Source: Nitrososphaerota archaeon (lineage in GTDB: Archaea; Thermoproteota; Nitrososphaeria; Nitrososphaerales; CADDZS01). Taken from it: DNA of 19,467 bases. Below, in pieces: positions 12,943 to 19,467 of this stretch. The notes beneath the pieces were generated by a model, which saw nothing but the letters and a program-made list of their open reading frames with translations, ran no database searches and was not told where the DNA came from. Where the stretch lies: assembly GCA_021325255.1 (NCBI GenBank), contig JAJPHP010000055.1:1-19467 (forward strand), given 5' to 3'. Numbering within the stretch: position 1 is the stretch's first letter; each line of letters begins with the position of its first letter. The position numbers and the translations under genes were made by a program.

Positions 12943-14289
12943 CTACTGCCGAGTTAGCTTCATGATTTCGATCGAATGCTTTGAAGCGAACTCAATAATT
13001 GCTTCTCTTATCGTTGACCCTCCAACTTCTTCGATCTCATATGTGACCCTCAAGGTCGGCCTCCGGATATGCAAGAACTTTGCGAGGTCGACTGGCGTGC
13101 CTACAATTACCAAATCGCACTCTGCCCGATTGATTGTCTCCTCGAGTTCTTTCCTTTGCTCCTCGCTATATCCCATCGCCGGAAGGACGGGCCCAAGGTG
13201 CTTGAATTTCTGGAAGACTTCCTTGAGCGAGCCGACGGCGTATTTTCTCGGGTCGAGAATCTCGCCTGCTCTAAATCGAGTTGCCACTTTGTAAGCCGCG
13301 CCAGTGGACAGGCCTCCGTGGGTTAGTGTAGGCCCATCCTCGATGCAGAGGACTCTCTTTCCTTCAATCGCTTCGGAGTTTTCGGCACTGTCTCTCAGAT
13401 TTGAAAGTATGATCTTCGTCCTTGGGTTCAATGCTTTCAAGTTAGCAAGAATTTGTTCGGTGTTCTCCTCGGGCGCCGCGTCCACCTTGTTGACGATGAT
13501 ATAGTCGGCCATCCTCGCGTTTGTTTCGCCTGGGTGGTAGGTCAGCTCGTGCCCCGGGCGCCTAGCATCCGCAACGACGAAAAGAAGATCTGGTTTCACG
13601 AAGGAGAAATCATTGTTTCCACCGTCGAAGATTACAATGTCTGCTTTCTCTTCCGCGAGTTTCAAAATCCTGGAGTAATCCACGCCGGCGTAGACCGGAA
13701 AGCCGTTTGCCAGGTGGGCCTCATACTCTTCCCTCTCCTCGATCGTAGTATGGTATCTTTCGAGGTCATCGAAGGAAGTAAACTCCTGCACGGCCTGACT
13801 TCGAAGATCTCCGTAGGGCATAGGGTGCCGAATTATTGCAATGCGGTACCCCATGTCTCTAAGCATGCGCGAGATCTTCCTCACAGTGGGACTCTTGCCC
13901 GCGCCAGTGCGGACGGCGCAGACTGCGACGACAGGCTTCTTTGAGACGAGCATCGTGTCCTTCGGGCCCAGAAGGGCAAAGCTCGCTCCACTAGCTAGGG
14001 CAATAGAGGCTTTGTGCATGAGTTCGACATGCGAAACGTCACTATAGGAGAAGACGACCTCGTCCACCTTGAGCCTACTTATCAAATCAGGGAGTTGCTC
14101 TTCGGGGTAGATTGGGACCCCGTCGGGATACCTGGGGCCCGCGAGTTCGGCAGGAAACTTTCTGTTTTCAATACCCGGGATCTGGGTCGCGGTGAAGGCT
14201 ACAACCTGGAACTCTGGCTTGTCTTTGTAGTAGGTAAGAAAATTGTGAAAGTCTCTTCCTGCCGCTCCGAGTATGATTACTCTTCGCAC
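12943..14289 (-). CDS. cpgS: Cyclic 2,3-diphosphoglycerate synthetase family protein
   Basis: A 448-residue protein with an N-terminal Rossmann-like segment (RRVIILGAAGRDFHNFLTYY) and a nucleotide-binding P-loop AVRTGAGKSP at residues 125-134. Further family motifs are FDGGNNDFSF and ADARRPGHELTYHPGETN. The length and the whole motif series agree with the cDPG synthetase family, which in hyperthermophilic methanogens uses ATP to close 2,3-diphosphoglycerate into the cyclic compound, a compatible solute and phosphate store. Homologues are widespread in other archaea and bacteria whose cDPG has not been shown, so the reaction is inferred. GTG 14289 is the start; CATTAATATTCGG around 14334-14346 is the TATA box (about 25 bases above a start site near 14313). 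An operator at 14358-14375 tops it. It lies 120 bases upstream of the ferredoxin promoter but has a separate promoter. Confidence 0.85.
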   Translation of the reverse strand: MRRVIILGAAGRDFHNFLTYYKDKPEFQVVAFTATQIPGIENRKFPAELAGPRYPDGVPIYPEEQLPDLISRLKVDEVVFSYSDVSHVELMHKASIALASGASFALLGPKDTMLVSKKPVVAVCAVRTGAGKSPTVRKISRMLRDMGYRIAIIRHPMPYGDLRSQAVQEFTSFDDLERYHTTIEEREEYEAHLANGFPVYAGVDYSRILKLAEEKADIVIFDGGNNDFSFVKPDLLFVVADARRPGHELTYHPGETNARMADYIIVNKVDAAPEENTEQILANLKALNPRTKIILSNLRDSAENSEAIEGKRVLCIEDGPTLTHGGLSTGAAYKVATRFRAGEILDPRKYAVGSLKEVFQKFKHLGPVLPAMGYSEEQRKELEETINRAECDLVIVGTPVDLAKFLHIRRPTLRVTYEIEEVGGSTIREAIIEFASKHSIEIMKLTRQ

Positions 14290-14777
14290 GATAATTTAGA
14301 CATCCCTCTCAGAATAATCAAAGATTGGCATGACCGAATATTAATGATAGGAATACAATTCTCACGATTGAGAATCACATACCGTGTTTTCGCTGTACTC
14401 TCGTTCTTGGCCGTTCCTCGGCTTTGAGGATCGACCGCCTGCCACAAGTTTCTTACTTTCACCGACTAAACCTAAACTAGACCATTTGTTTTGAGTACGA
14501 TTCTTTCATAAAACGACTTGCTCAATATGAAATCTCTGATCGTGCCTTGATAGCAAAATGCCGTATGATGCGTGCGCGATTATCTATCTTCTCTTTTTTC
14601 GCTTCATATTTTCGTGGTAAAACTGTAGCTCTTATGCCGGATTGTGTTCAATAGTCTGGGGCCTTTTCCAGACTTGCGCACAACTCTATCTCAATTTCTT
14701 ATTATCATCTTTGGTGATCAGCTTCTTCCATAAATCCCAGCTAGTCGCTAGATCAAACCTAGTGCATCTTTAACGCA
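14290..14777. other. Long intergenic region between cpgS and the CPBP gene
   Basis: The cpgS-proximal end holds its TATA box and operator. Beyond that I find no supported gene. GTCTGG (14654-14659) pairs with CCAGAC (14668-14673) around an 8-base loop. TTATCA at 14702 followed by TGATCA at 14715 looks like the operator family but has the wrong spacer (7) and a mismatched arm. No tRNA features were seen. Confidence 0.45.
14358..14375. promoter_or_regulatory. Operator upstream of the cpgS promoter
   Basis: ATTCTCA-CGAT-TGAGAAT, perfect 7-base arms. The distance to the TATA box on the minus strand (TAATATTC) is about 14 bases, close to the other sites. The half-site is identical to that of the ferredoxin operator. 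Confidence 0.75.
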
Positions 14778-15386
14778 ATGACTGAGGGTGCTTCGGTGAA
14801 ACCACTGCACGGTGAAGAGACCATTGTAGCAGTTCCATCAAGAAATCGCCGCGTTGGCTTGTTTCTTGTATTCCTTGTCTGCGGCCTCAGCCTTCCCGCT
14901 CTTTCCGGCTGCTGATCTTCCCCCTTCTCTATGATTCCCTCAAGCTGGGACTGGGTCTACAGGGTTACACTTTCGACGGCGTTCCTTCTCCTGACACTAG
15001 CATCAATGAAGTCAGGAGGATACAAGAGCTACCGGAAAGCATTCTTCTCCTTCTTCATAGCCTCTTTCGCCCTGAATCTTCAAGCGCTTAGCAGTTTCCT
15101 CAATTTTCAGTCAACTTCGATCAACAATATAGTTCTGAGCATGCTGGCGAGCACTTTGCTCGTCGTAGTTCCAATCATTGCATTGTCATTGGGCTCGGGC
15201 GACAGTCTTTCGATGATTTTCTTGGCGAAGGGGAATCTCAAGCGCGGACTCCTGGTAGGTTCGGTGGGATTCGCCGCGTTCGCAATAATTTCAATTCCCG
15301 CAGCCATGCTCTTGTATCAGGGCAAGGATCTGACAGTAGCCAGAGTGAGCACCTGGGCGTTCCCCCTGCTCATCACCGTATTCTGA
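14778..15386 (+). pseudogene. CPBP membrane protease gene, N-terminal part, with in-frame TGA at 14913 and 15384
   Basis: From ATG 14778 one reading phase encodes a polar N-terminus (TEGASVKPLHGEETIVAVPS) and a helix VGLFLVFLVCGLSLPALSGC. It then meets TGA 14913-14915. The same phase reopens (ATG 14931) with helices VTLSTAFLLLTLASM, FFSFFIASFALNLQAL, IVLSMLASTLLVVVPIIAL, LLVGSVGFAAFAIISIPAAM and up to TFPLLITVF-like ALFPLLITVF before TGA 15384-15386. The helix order is that expected upstream of the CPBP/Abi catalytic motifs, which follow in phase at 15387. Both stops could derive from TGG (Trp) codons by one change. CPBP proteins are intramembrane metal proteases; this copy is probably decayed or mis-sequenced. 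Confidence 0.6.
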
Positions 15387-15686
15387 AATGGATTTAGAGA
15401 AGAGTTACTTTATCGTGGTCTATTTTTGAAGAAATATGATCCGCTGCTTGGATCGAGGTCGTCCAACGTTCTGCAGGCGATAATTTTTTCATTGAGCCAT
15501 ACCGTTGCCGGTAGAGGGGTTATAGCGTATACCTCGTACATGCCTGTCCTAGTTGTATTCACACTTGCGCTGGGCCTAGTCTGGGGATTTCTGATGCAGA
15601 AAACTAACAACATCTACGGATCTGTTTTGTTCCATGCGGGGTCTGACTTGCCAGTGTTTCTTGGCGTTTTCTCAAATTTATCTTGA
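15387..15686 (+). pseudogene. CPBP membrane protease gene, C-terminal catalytic part
   Basis: Continues directly, in phase, after TGA 15384-15386. NGFREELLYRGLFLKK holds the family's catalytic motif E-E-x-x-x-R. The later IIFSLSHTVAG supplies the second motif's histidine (F-x-x-x-H), and GSVLFHAGSDLPVFLGVF the third (N/H-x-x-x-D region). Three helices are visible. The first available start codon after the TGA is TTG 15426, which would drop the E-E-x-x-x-R motif and so would not give an active enzyme. All catalytic residues are intact, which suggests the stops are recent or erroneous. Confidence 0.65.
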
Positions 15687-15936
15687 GACGCGTAGTTCGC
15701 AAAGCAAAGGGCTGTGAGAAAGGATAAGTGTAGAGAGAAGAGGATCTCCTTGTGTGAAGCCGTACCCGCTAGATTTGATCTAATTAAAATATGATTGTAC
15801 GCGCATAATAGCGCCGAAGTAAGACTAAAGGCGTAAAAACAACCAAAAGTAATTCGATTTTTGGCAGTGCGAGGCTCGAAGGGGAGGACCACCCGTCTCC
15901 CTCTATATCCTATCATGGAGTGTGCAATAGAAGAAA

Positions 15937-16896
15937 TTGTTGAAACATCGCTTTCACGGAATATCCACAGCAGCTTCTGCTACGGTTGTGATAATAACCA
16001 TAATAGTTGTGATAGGAGCGGTCTCGATTGCCAATATTGCGATTTCAGCCCAGCATCCCGCAGGCCAGAGCAGCACGCTAACTTCGACCACTAGTACTTT
16101 TGAAAGCGAAAGTCGCTTGGCCGTCAACGCGGTGAACCAGACTCCGACCTCGCGCTACTTTACCCTGACCTGGGAGCTCTCCCCCCAGGCCCATCAGGAC
16201 AGGTTCACACCGTTCAACATGATCGTCGCGCAGGGCGACACGGTTCATGTTACATTTATAGTCAATGATTCGGTCGCGCATACCTATACCATCGGGCCGC
16301 CCTACAACTACCAGATCAACGTCAGCGCCCCGGGCCTTGTGAACGACCTGACTGGGCAGAAATTTACGCAAAACTCTTTGCATGACTCTCCAGGCGTTGT
16401 GATCAGCGGGACCCCGGGGAATCTGACTGGATCTGGCTCTTTTGTCGCAAAGTACCCGGGTGTTTTTGAGTACTATTGCGTATACCACGTGCAAATAGGA
16501 ATGTTCGGCTACCTAATTGTCCTCCCGAACGCGGCCTATTCCTCAAACGAGACGACGACGACCAGTACGTCTACAGCAACAAGTGCTATAGGACAAGTGA
16601 GCATCAAGTTTGGCTCGGCAGCAAACACGACCTCGGTCTACTTTTCGCCGCAGGTCATTACCGTAATCATAGGCAAAAACAACACGGTCACCTGGGTGAA
16701 TAACGACATTGCACCACACACCGTGACGAGTGATACTCCTGGCCAGTTTGACTCTGGTCCGATAAACGCGGGAGAGAGCTGGAGCTACACTTTTACCACT
16801 CCCGGGACCTACACGTACCACTGCTCATACCACCCGTGGATGCACGGGACGGTCATAGTCGAGCAGGCGAGTGGAAGTAGTAACTCTACGACGTAA
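15937..16896 (+). CDS. Membrane-anchored protein with two cupredoxin (blue-copper) domains
   Basis: A 319-residue secreted or membrane-tethered protein. Residues 14-34 are a signal-anchor helix (TVVIITIIVVIGAVSIANIA) and 45-60 a Ser/Thr-rich linker. Domain 1 (about 73-198) has a full type-1 copper set H115, C181, H184, M189 (AHTYTI; YYCVYHVQIGMFGY). Domain 2 (about 218-310), after another Thr/Ser linker, has H261, C296, H299, M302 (PHTVTS; YHCSYHPWMHG). Plastocyanin-like proteins of this design carry electrons outside the cell membrane and are abundant in Thaumarchaeota. The C-x2-H-x4-M spacing in domain 1 differs from C-x2-H-x2-M in domain 2. Start TTG 15937 (or TTG 15940); TATA-like CTATATCC at 15902-15909. 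Many N-x-S/T sites suggest glycosylation. No redox partner gene is adjacent. Confidence 0.88.
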   Translation: MLKHRFHGISTAASATVVIITIIVVIGAVSIANIAISAQHPAGQSSTLTSTTSTFESESRLAVNAVNQTPTSRYFTLTWELSPQAHQDRFTPFNMIVAQGDTVHVTFIVNDSVAHTYTIGPPYNYQINVSAPGLVNDLTGQKFTQNSLHDSPGVVISGTPGNLTGSGSFVAKYPGVFEYYCVYHVQIGMFGYLIVLPNAAYSSNETTTTSTSTATSAIGQVSIKFGSAANTTSVYFSPQVITVIIGKNNTVTWVNNDIAPHTVTSDTPGQFDSGPINAGESWSYTFTTPGTYTYHCSYHPWMHGTVIVEQASGSSNSTT

Positions 16897-16916
16897 CTCT
16901 CTTTCTTGGCCCTTTA

Positions 16917-16976
16917 CTTGTTGGCCGCAAGCAATGCAAAAGAGCGCCTGCCCATCTTTACGAGTGGGCCAACAAG
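16917..16976. repeat. 10-bp inverted repeat downstream of the cupredoxin gene
   Basis: CTTGTTGGCC (16917-16926) and GGCCAACAAG (16967-16976) are perfectly complementary and enclose 40 bases, starting 21 bases after the stop. It could fold in the 3' end of the cupredoxin mRNA. In a window of this size a match like this is only slightly better than chance. Confidence 0.3.
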
Positions 16977-17067
16977 GAAATTAAGAAGGATCGTCACAAA
17001 TGGCCATCTGGTTCGAGACAAGCCGCTCGGATCTAGCTTGGCATTCCCTCCCGCATTTCATTTCATT

Positions 17068-17469
17068 TCAACCCCTCTGCGGCTGTTGATTTACCATTGG
17101 ATTCTTTGCCATTTGGTCCCACCTCATGGCCATAAAAGTTCCAGCGATAGTAATTCCATAGATGCCCATTGCTACGACGAAGTGAATCCAGGCAAGAATT
17201 GAACTTCCGGTTTGCAGCGTTTCAAACCCAAGGATTATTTGGATTACGATTAATGCCACGAGTCCTATCGACATTCCTCTCAGCGGTCTTAAGGCAGGTT
17301 TTGAAACCAGAACGACGATCATTGTGGCAAGGGCCAGGATAAAGACGATGAGCCCGGTTATGATGTGCGATACTGCACCGATGAAATCGAATGTGAGCAG
17401 CCCGCCGAGTAGAAGCTGGATGAACACTACTATTCCTGTGACTCGGAAGAGAAGGGTGCCGAGTTTCAT
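17068..17469 (-). CDS. Four-helix membrane protein with two helix-embedded histidines (possible heme b protein)
   Basis: A 133-residue protein with four membrane helices: FRVTGIVVFIQLLLGGLLTF, SHIITGLIVFILALATMIVV, GLVALIVIQIILGFETLQ and LAWIHFVVAMGIYGITIAG. H35 (GAVSHIITG) and H96 (AWIHFVVAM) sit at similar places in helices 2 and 4. This arrangement resembles half of a CtaA/COX15 heme A synthase or a small b-type cytochrome; the assignment is inference. ATG 17469 is chosen over GTG 17478 because GGTGG lies five bases before it, inside the 3' end of the SHOCT gene, so translation is probably coupled to that gene. Third gene of a minus-strand operon with the SRPBCC and SHOCT genes. Confidence 0.7.
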   Translation of the reverse strand: MKLGTLLFRVTGIVVFIQLLLGGLLTFDFIGAVSHIITGLIVFILALATMIVVLVSKPALRPLRGMSIGLVALIVIQIILGFETLQTGSSILAWIHFVVAMGIYGITIAGTFMAMRWDQMAKNPMVNQQPQRG

Positions 17470-17471
17470 CT

Positions 17472-17822
17472 CTACCACCTTTCGAGGTCCTTCCTCATCT
17501 GCTCGTACTGCTCCTTTGTGATTTCTCCGCGGGCAAATCTTTCCCTTAATGTTTCAAGAGCTGGGTCGTTGTAGTAGCGGCCAGAGTTCCACCAGTATCC
17601 CCACCCCCACCACCATCTGAGGAGAAAGAACCCGAAGAAGAACAAGGGAATGAGAATCCACCACCACCCAAAGAAAAAGAAGAATGGCGGATAGCCAACG
17701 AGTGAAAATCTTCCAAATAGCGCGAAGATTACAACGAGCGAGGCGATGGCAATTATCACTGCGGCGAATACCAAAGCATCTGTTTGTCTCATTCGCCTAA
17801 ATTGTTGGGAGTCTGATTCCAT
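17472..17822 (-). CDS. Aromatic-rich membrane protein with C-terminal SHOCT domain
   Basis: A 116-residue protein. A polar N-terminus (MESDSQQFRRMRQTD) leads to helix ALVFAAVIIAIASLVVIFAL. A second hydrophobic segment exceptionally rich in Phe and Trp follows (YPPFFFFFGWWWILIPLFFF, then LLRWWWGWGYWW). Residues 86-116 (DPALETLRERFARGEITKEQ, then YEQMRKDLE) are a SHOCT motif, a short helix pair found at protein ends and thought to mediate oligomerisation. ATG 17822 has GAGGTG about 10 bases upstream. It follows the SRPBCC gene by 18 bases and precedes the four-helix protein with overlap, so the three are co-expressed. Function unknown. Confidence 0.85.
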   Translation of the reverse strand: MESDSQQFRRMRQTDALVFAAVIIAIASLVVIFALFGRFSLVGYPPFFFFFGWWWILIPLFFFGFFLLRWWWGWGYWWNSGRYYNDPALETLRERFARGEITKEQYEQMRKDLERW

Positions 17823-17840
17823 ATCAAATTCGCACCTCTC

Positions 17841-18302
17841 TTATTTGGAAGAAACGAGTGCAACTTTGGGTGAGGACGACGATCCTTCTGCGGCGCTTGC
17901 TACCTTCTCGAGAGCCTCCTTGGTTCCTCCTTCGATCTGAGACTTTACAAAGCCGCGGGCGAAGACCGGCACACCGGAGAACTGAAAGTCCCATTCGACA
18001 TCAAGTTTCGTCCTCTTTCCATCCTTGCTTGGGATCAGTCTCATTTGCCTGGATCCTCTCAACGGGCCCTTGGTCATCGTGAGGTCTATGGATTCTTTTG
18101 GATTGAGTCTGATTGTTTGTCTTCCTTCGTTTCCCATGAATCCGACCTTCACTTCGCGCTCGACGAGATTTTCCTCTTTCCTTACATTGCGGATGGCGTT
18201 GAGACCTGACCAATAAAGAGGATCGTTGTCCACATCGGAAACGATCTCCCAGACTTTCTCCGCTGATGCATTCACTTCACAGGTCGCTTTGATAGATACC
18301 AT
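17841..18302 (-). CDS. SRPBCC (polyketide cyclase/START-like) protein
   Basis: A 153-residue soluble protein of the helix-grip fold. IKATCEVNASAEKVWEIVSD is the classic opening of SRPBCC proteins ('ixxs..V...w.v.sD.....w'). A middle REVKVGFMGNEGRQTIRLNP and TKLDVEWDFQFSGVPVFARG precede the long C-terminal helix. The fold makes a hydrophobic pocket for a lipid or other small molecule; the ligand is not predictable. ATG 18302 is favoured (others at 18311 and GTG 18314) because GATAGTTTA at 18328-18336 would put the transcript start at about 18305. First gene of the minus-strand operon with the SHOCT and four-helix membrane proteins, which suggests a membrane-linked role. Confidence 0.85.
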   Translation of the reverse strand: MVSIKATCEVNASAEKVWEIVSDVDNDPLYWSGLNAIRNVRKEENLVEREVKVGFMGNEGRQTIRLNPKESIDLTMTKGPLRGSRQMRLIPSKDGKRTKLDVEWDFQFSGVPVFARGFVKSQIEGGTKEALEKVASAAEGSSSSPKVALVSSK

Positions 18303-18578
18303 GATTCTCATCACATACCCCTAAACTATCAGAGGGTGTTCTTCTTAACCCGAACCCAAAGATGCTCCGTGTTTTTGGACAGTCTCTTGTGGAAGGGAGA
18401 GAGTGTTCTCACAAGTACGTTCGAAGAAACAGAATTCGAAGACGAGACGAACTCGGATTTTGCGGGAGAGTCTTAAGAAGGGGGCGGCTTTTCTTTGGCC
18501 CTGATTACCTCAAGGACGCCTGTTTGAAGGCAAGGGTTATTTCACAGAGGTTTCCTATTCTCCCAATTAGTTATCGCC

Positions 18579-19001
18579 ATGCAGGGCCCCGCAACCGGCA
18601 ACAACAAAGAGACCAAAAACGAGAAGAAGGACAAAGCCCCTACCTTTCCCATAGATCTTTTGTCAACCTTTGCATCCGGTATCTTGACGGCCAATGTGAG
18701 CGGCATCCCGCTTCTCAAGATCGACGCAGAATCAAGATCCGTTGGAGTTGAGGCGACAGGAGTAAAGGAATGTGGTATCAGACTTTCAAAAATCGTCAGA
18801 CTCCCGAAGGGGGGCGGAGGGGTCGTGGAATTTGTGAAGAGCTCAGAGTCGGCGGCACGGGAGCTCTCCGAGAATGGTTGGGAGTTGTCACTCTACGACA
18901 GAGGTAGCAGAATAGTCAGCATAGGAAGAGGTGCCTCGAAGCTGACAGGATATGTAAACATCAATCCCCTAAAGTTAGGGAGACTATTGAAAATTCTCTG
19001 A
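18579..19001 (+). CDS. Conserved-looking protein of unknown function
   Basis: A 140-residue protein I cannot assign. A charged, Lys/Glu-rich N-terminus (NNKETKNEKKDKAP, about 20 residues, probably disordered) is followed by an alpha/beta part. This includes IDLLSTFASGILTANVSG, an ECGIRLSKIVRLPKGGGG loop, a helix VKSSESAARELSENG, and strands WELSLYDRGSRIVSIGRG, ending NPLKLGRLLKIL. There is a single Cys (C65) and no membrane helix. The codon use and low number of rare starts look like an ordinary gene. ATG 18579 is close behind TTATTTCAC (18537-18545), possibly a TATA box giving a short leader. The gene converges on the unknown gene at 19032-19310, separated by a GC-rich palindrome. Confidence 0.7.
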   Translation: MQGPATGNNKETKNEKKDKAPTFPIDLLSTFASGILTANVSGIPLLKIDAESRSVGVEATGVKECGIRLSKIVRLPKGGGGVVEFVKSSESAARELSENGWELSLYDRGSRIVSIGRGASKLTGYVNINPLKLGRLLKIL

Positions 19002-19004
19002 AAA

Positions 19005-19020
19005 CCTGCCTGCAGGCGGG
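19005..19020. terminator. GC-rich palindrome between convergent genes
   Basis: CCTGCCTGCAGGCGGG has a perfect ten-base core GCCTGCAGGC with further partial pairing outside. It lies 3 bases after one stop and 11 bases before the other, so it could act as a two-way transcript end, though no T-run follows on either strand. Confidence 0.35.
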
Positions 19021-19031
19021 TGCGTCACTGC

Positions 19032-19310
19032 TTACTCCCTTGCCATTGCCGCGACGTTTTTGGCTGAGAGTGCCTGCTTCTCCTCACTAGACAGCTCTCT
19101 CATATGGACTGACAGAGTGACCGTCCCGTCCAATTCGACACCAACCTGCTGCATCCCTGGCACCCTCAGCGTTACCCTTTGGAAGTTCAACTCGAGCTGT
19201 GAATGTTTGTCCGCTAATGCTTCTATCAAGCCCTCTAGCATCCCTTCGACCTCAGCAACCATACTTCCTCCTGCGCCCCCTTCACCCACTTTCTTCTGTG
19301 TTGCGCTCAT
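19032..19310 (-). CDS. Small protein of unknown function
   Basis: A 92-residue soluble protein. Residues 16-40 (MVAEVEGMLEGLIEALADKH) form an amphipathic helix. Then come two beta-like segments, LELNFQRVTLRVPGM and VGVELDGTVTLSVHMREL, and a short final helix SEEKQALSAKNVAAMA. I do not recognise the family. ATG 19310 is preferred over GTG 19331: CTAAATATACG (19332-19342) is an obvious TATA box whose spacing puts transcription at about 19311, giving a leaderless message. The GTG would lie upstream of the transcript. Convergent with 18579-19001. Confidence 0.7.
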   Translation of the reverse strand: MSATQKKVGEGGAGGSMVAEVEGMLEGLIEALADKHSQLELNFQRVTLRVPGMQQVGVELDGTVTLSVHMRELSSEEKQALSAKNVAAMARE

Positions 19311-19420
19311 GGGCTTTGAGAAATATTTCACGTATATTTAGGAGTTGCATATCTTTTGCACGGTACCGTCAAGTTAAGCCCAGTAAGATAAAGGGTTATG
19401 GCCAGAAGGACTGATCTCTC

Positions 19421-19467
19421 ATGTTTTTGGTGATGACAAACACGGAAGACGAGTTCCTCCTAGCCAC
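19421..19467 (+). CDS. Possible 5' end of a gene running out of the window
   Basis: ATG 19421 (or ATG 19433) opens a frame, MFLVMTNTEDEFLLA, that is still open at the window end. GTAAGATAAAG near 19383-19393 may be its TATA box. Too short to identify. Confidence 0.35.
   Translation, partial: MFLVMTNTEDEFLLA

Noticed and set aside
14702..14720. Sixth copy of the operator (TTATCA...TGATCA)
   Set aside because: The spacer is 7 instead of 4, one arm is altered, and it has no aligned TATA box 11-14 bases away.
14913..15386. TGA recoded as tryptophan or selenocysteine
   Set aside because: TGA is the natural end of the HMA gene and of 18579-19001, TGG is used freely, and no SECIS-like structure or selenoprotein family is involved.
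1..19467. CRISPR arrays, insertion sequences, integrases or tRNA attachment sites
   Set aside because: None found: no regularly spaced direct repeats, transposase-like proteins or terminal inverted repeats were seen on either strand.

Overview
The window reads as archaeal chromosome. Many genes have an A/T-rich TATA-like box about 25-30 bases before the start, often with little or no leader (for example 1393, 14289, 19310). T-runs follow some stops (4133, 9390), and TTG and GTG starts are frequent. The gene set (Hsp20, a PDCD5-tailed thioredoxin, a cyclic 2,3-diphosphoglycerate synthetase family protein, a two-domain cupredoxin with Ser/Thr-rich linkers, DUF1059, SHOCT and SRPBCC proteins) is most like a soil-type Nitrososphaeria (Thaumarchaeota) or a close relative. 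That placement is inference.

Layout. 1-404 holds no convincing gene. 405-1195: a CxxC metal-binding (HMA) protein diverges from a small membrane protein whose frame is cut by a TAG. 1393-4124: an ABC ATPase, its permease, a frameshifted six-helix membrane protein and a winged-helix regulator, probably one operon. 4361-5038: a VIT/CCC1-like metal transporter cut by an in-frame TAG. 5072-6946: an HxlR/DUF24 regulator divergent from a DoxX protein and a CatE-like dioxygenase, the architecture of the bacterial catDE quinone-stress operon. 7058-9709: Hsp20, a dihydrolipoamide dehydrogenase-like flavoprotein and DUF1059. 9958-14289: rubrerythrin, thioredoxin, an unknown beta-rich protein, an RHH-like/ferredoxin fusion and the cDPG synthetase family protein. 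14778-15686: a CPBP protease gene with two in-frame TGA codons. 15937-16896: the cupredoxin. 17068-18302: SRPBCC, SHOCT and bis-His membrane proteins on the minus strand. 18579-19310: two convergent unknown proteins. A gene may begin at 19421.

Two observations stand out. First, five promoters (near 685, 10443, 11528, 12895 and 14367) carry the same 6-4-6 inverted repeat, TTMTCA-N4-TGAKAA, placed about 11-14 bases upstream of the TATA box. This is the position expected of an archaeal activator. It links the small membrane protein (and perhaps the HMA protein), rubrerythrin, the unknown 11.6 kb protein, the ferredoxin fusion and the cDPG synthetase homologue into an apparent redox or metal stress regulon. 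The ferredoxin fusion has a VapB/RHH-like N-terminus and is itself a candidate regulator. Second, the HxlR-DoxX-CatE module has its own TTACC-N4-GGTAA operator and a conserved Cys-Pro (C31) in the regulator, suggesting an archaeal thiol/quinone-sensing detoxification unit.

Four membrane-protein genes carry in-frame stops or a frameshift while the recognised soluble-protein genes look intact. This could be gene decay or sequence error. General use of TAG and TGA as ordinary terminators elsewhere in the window argues against recoding.
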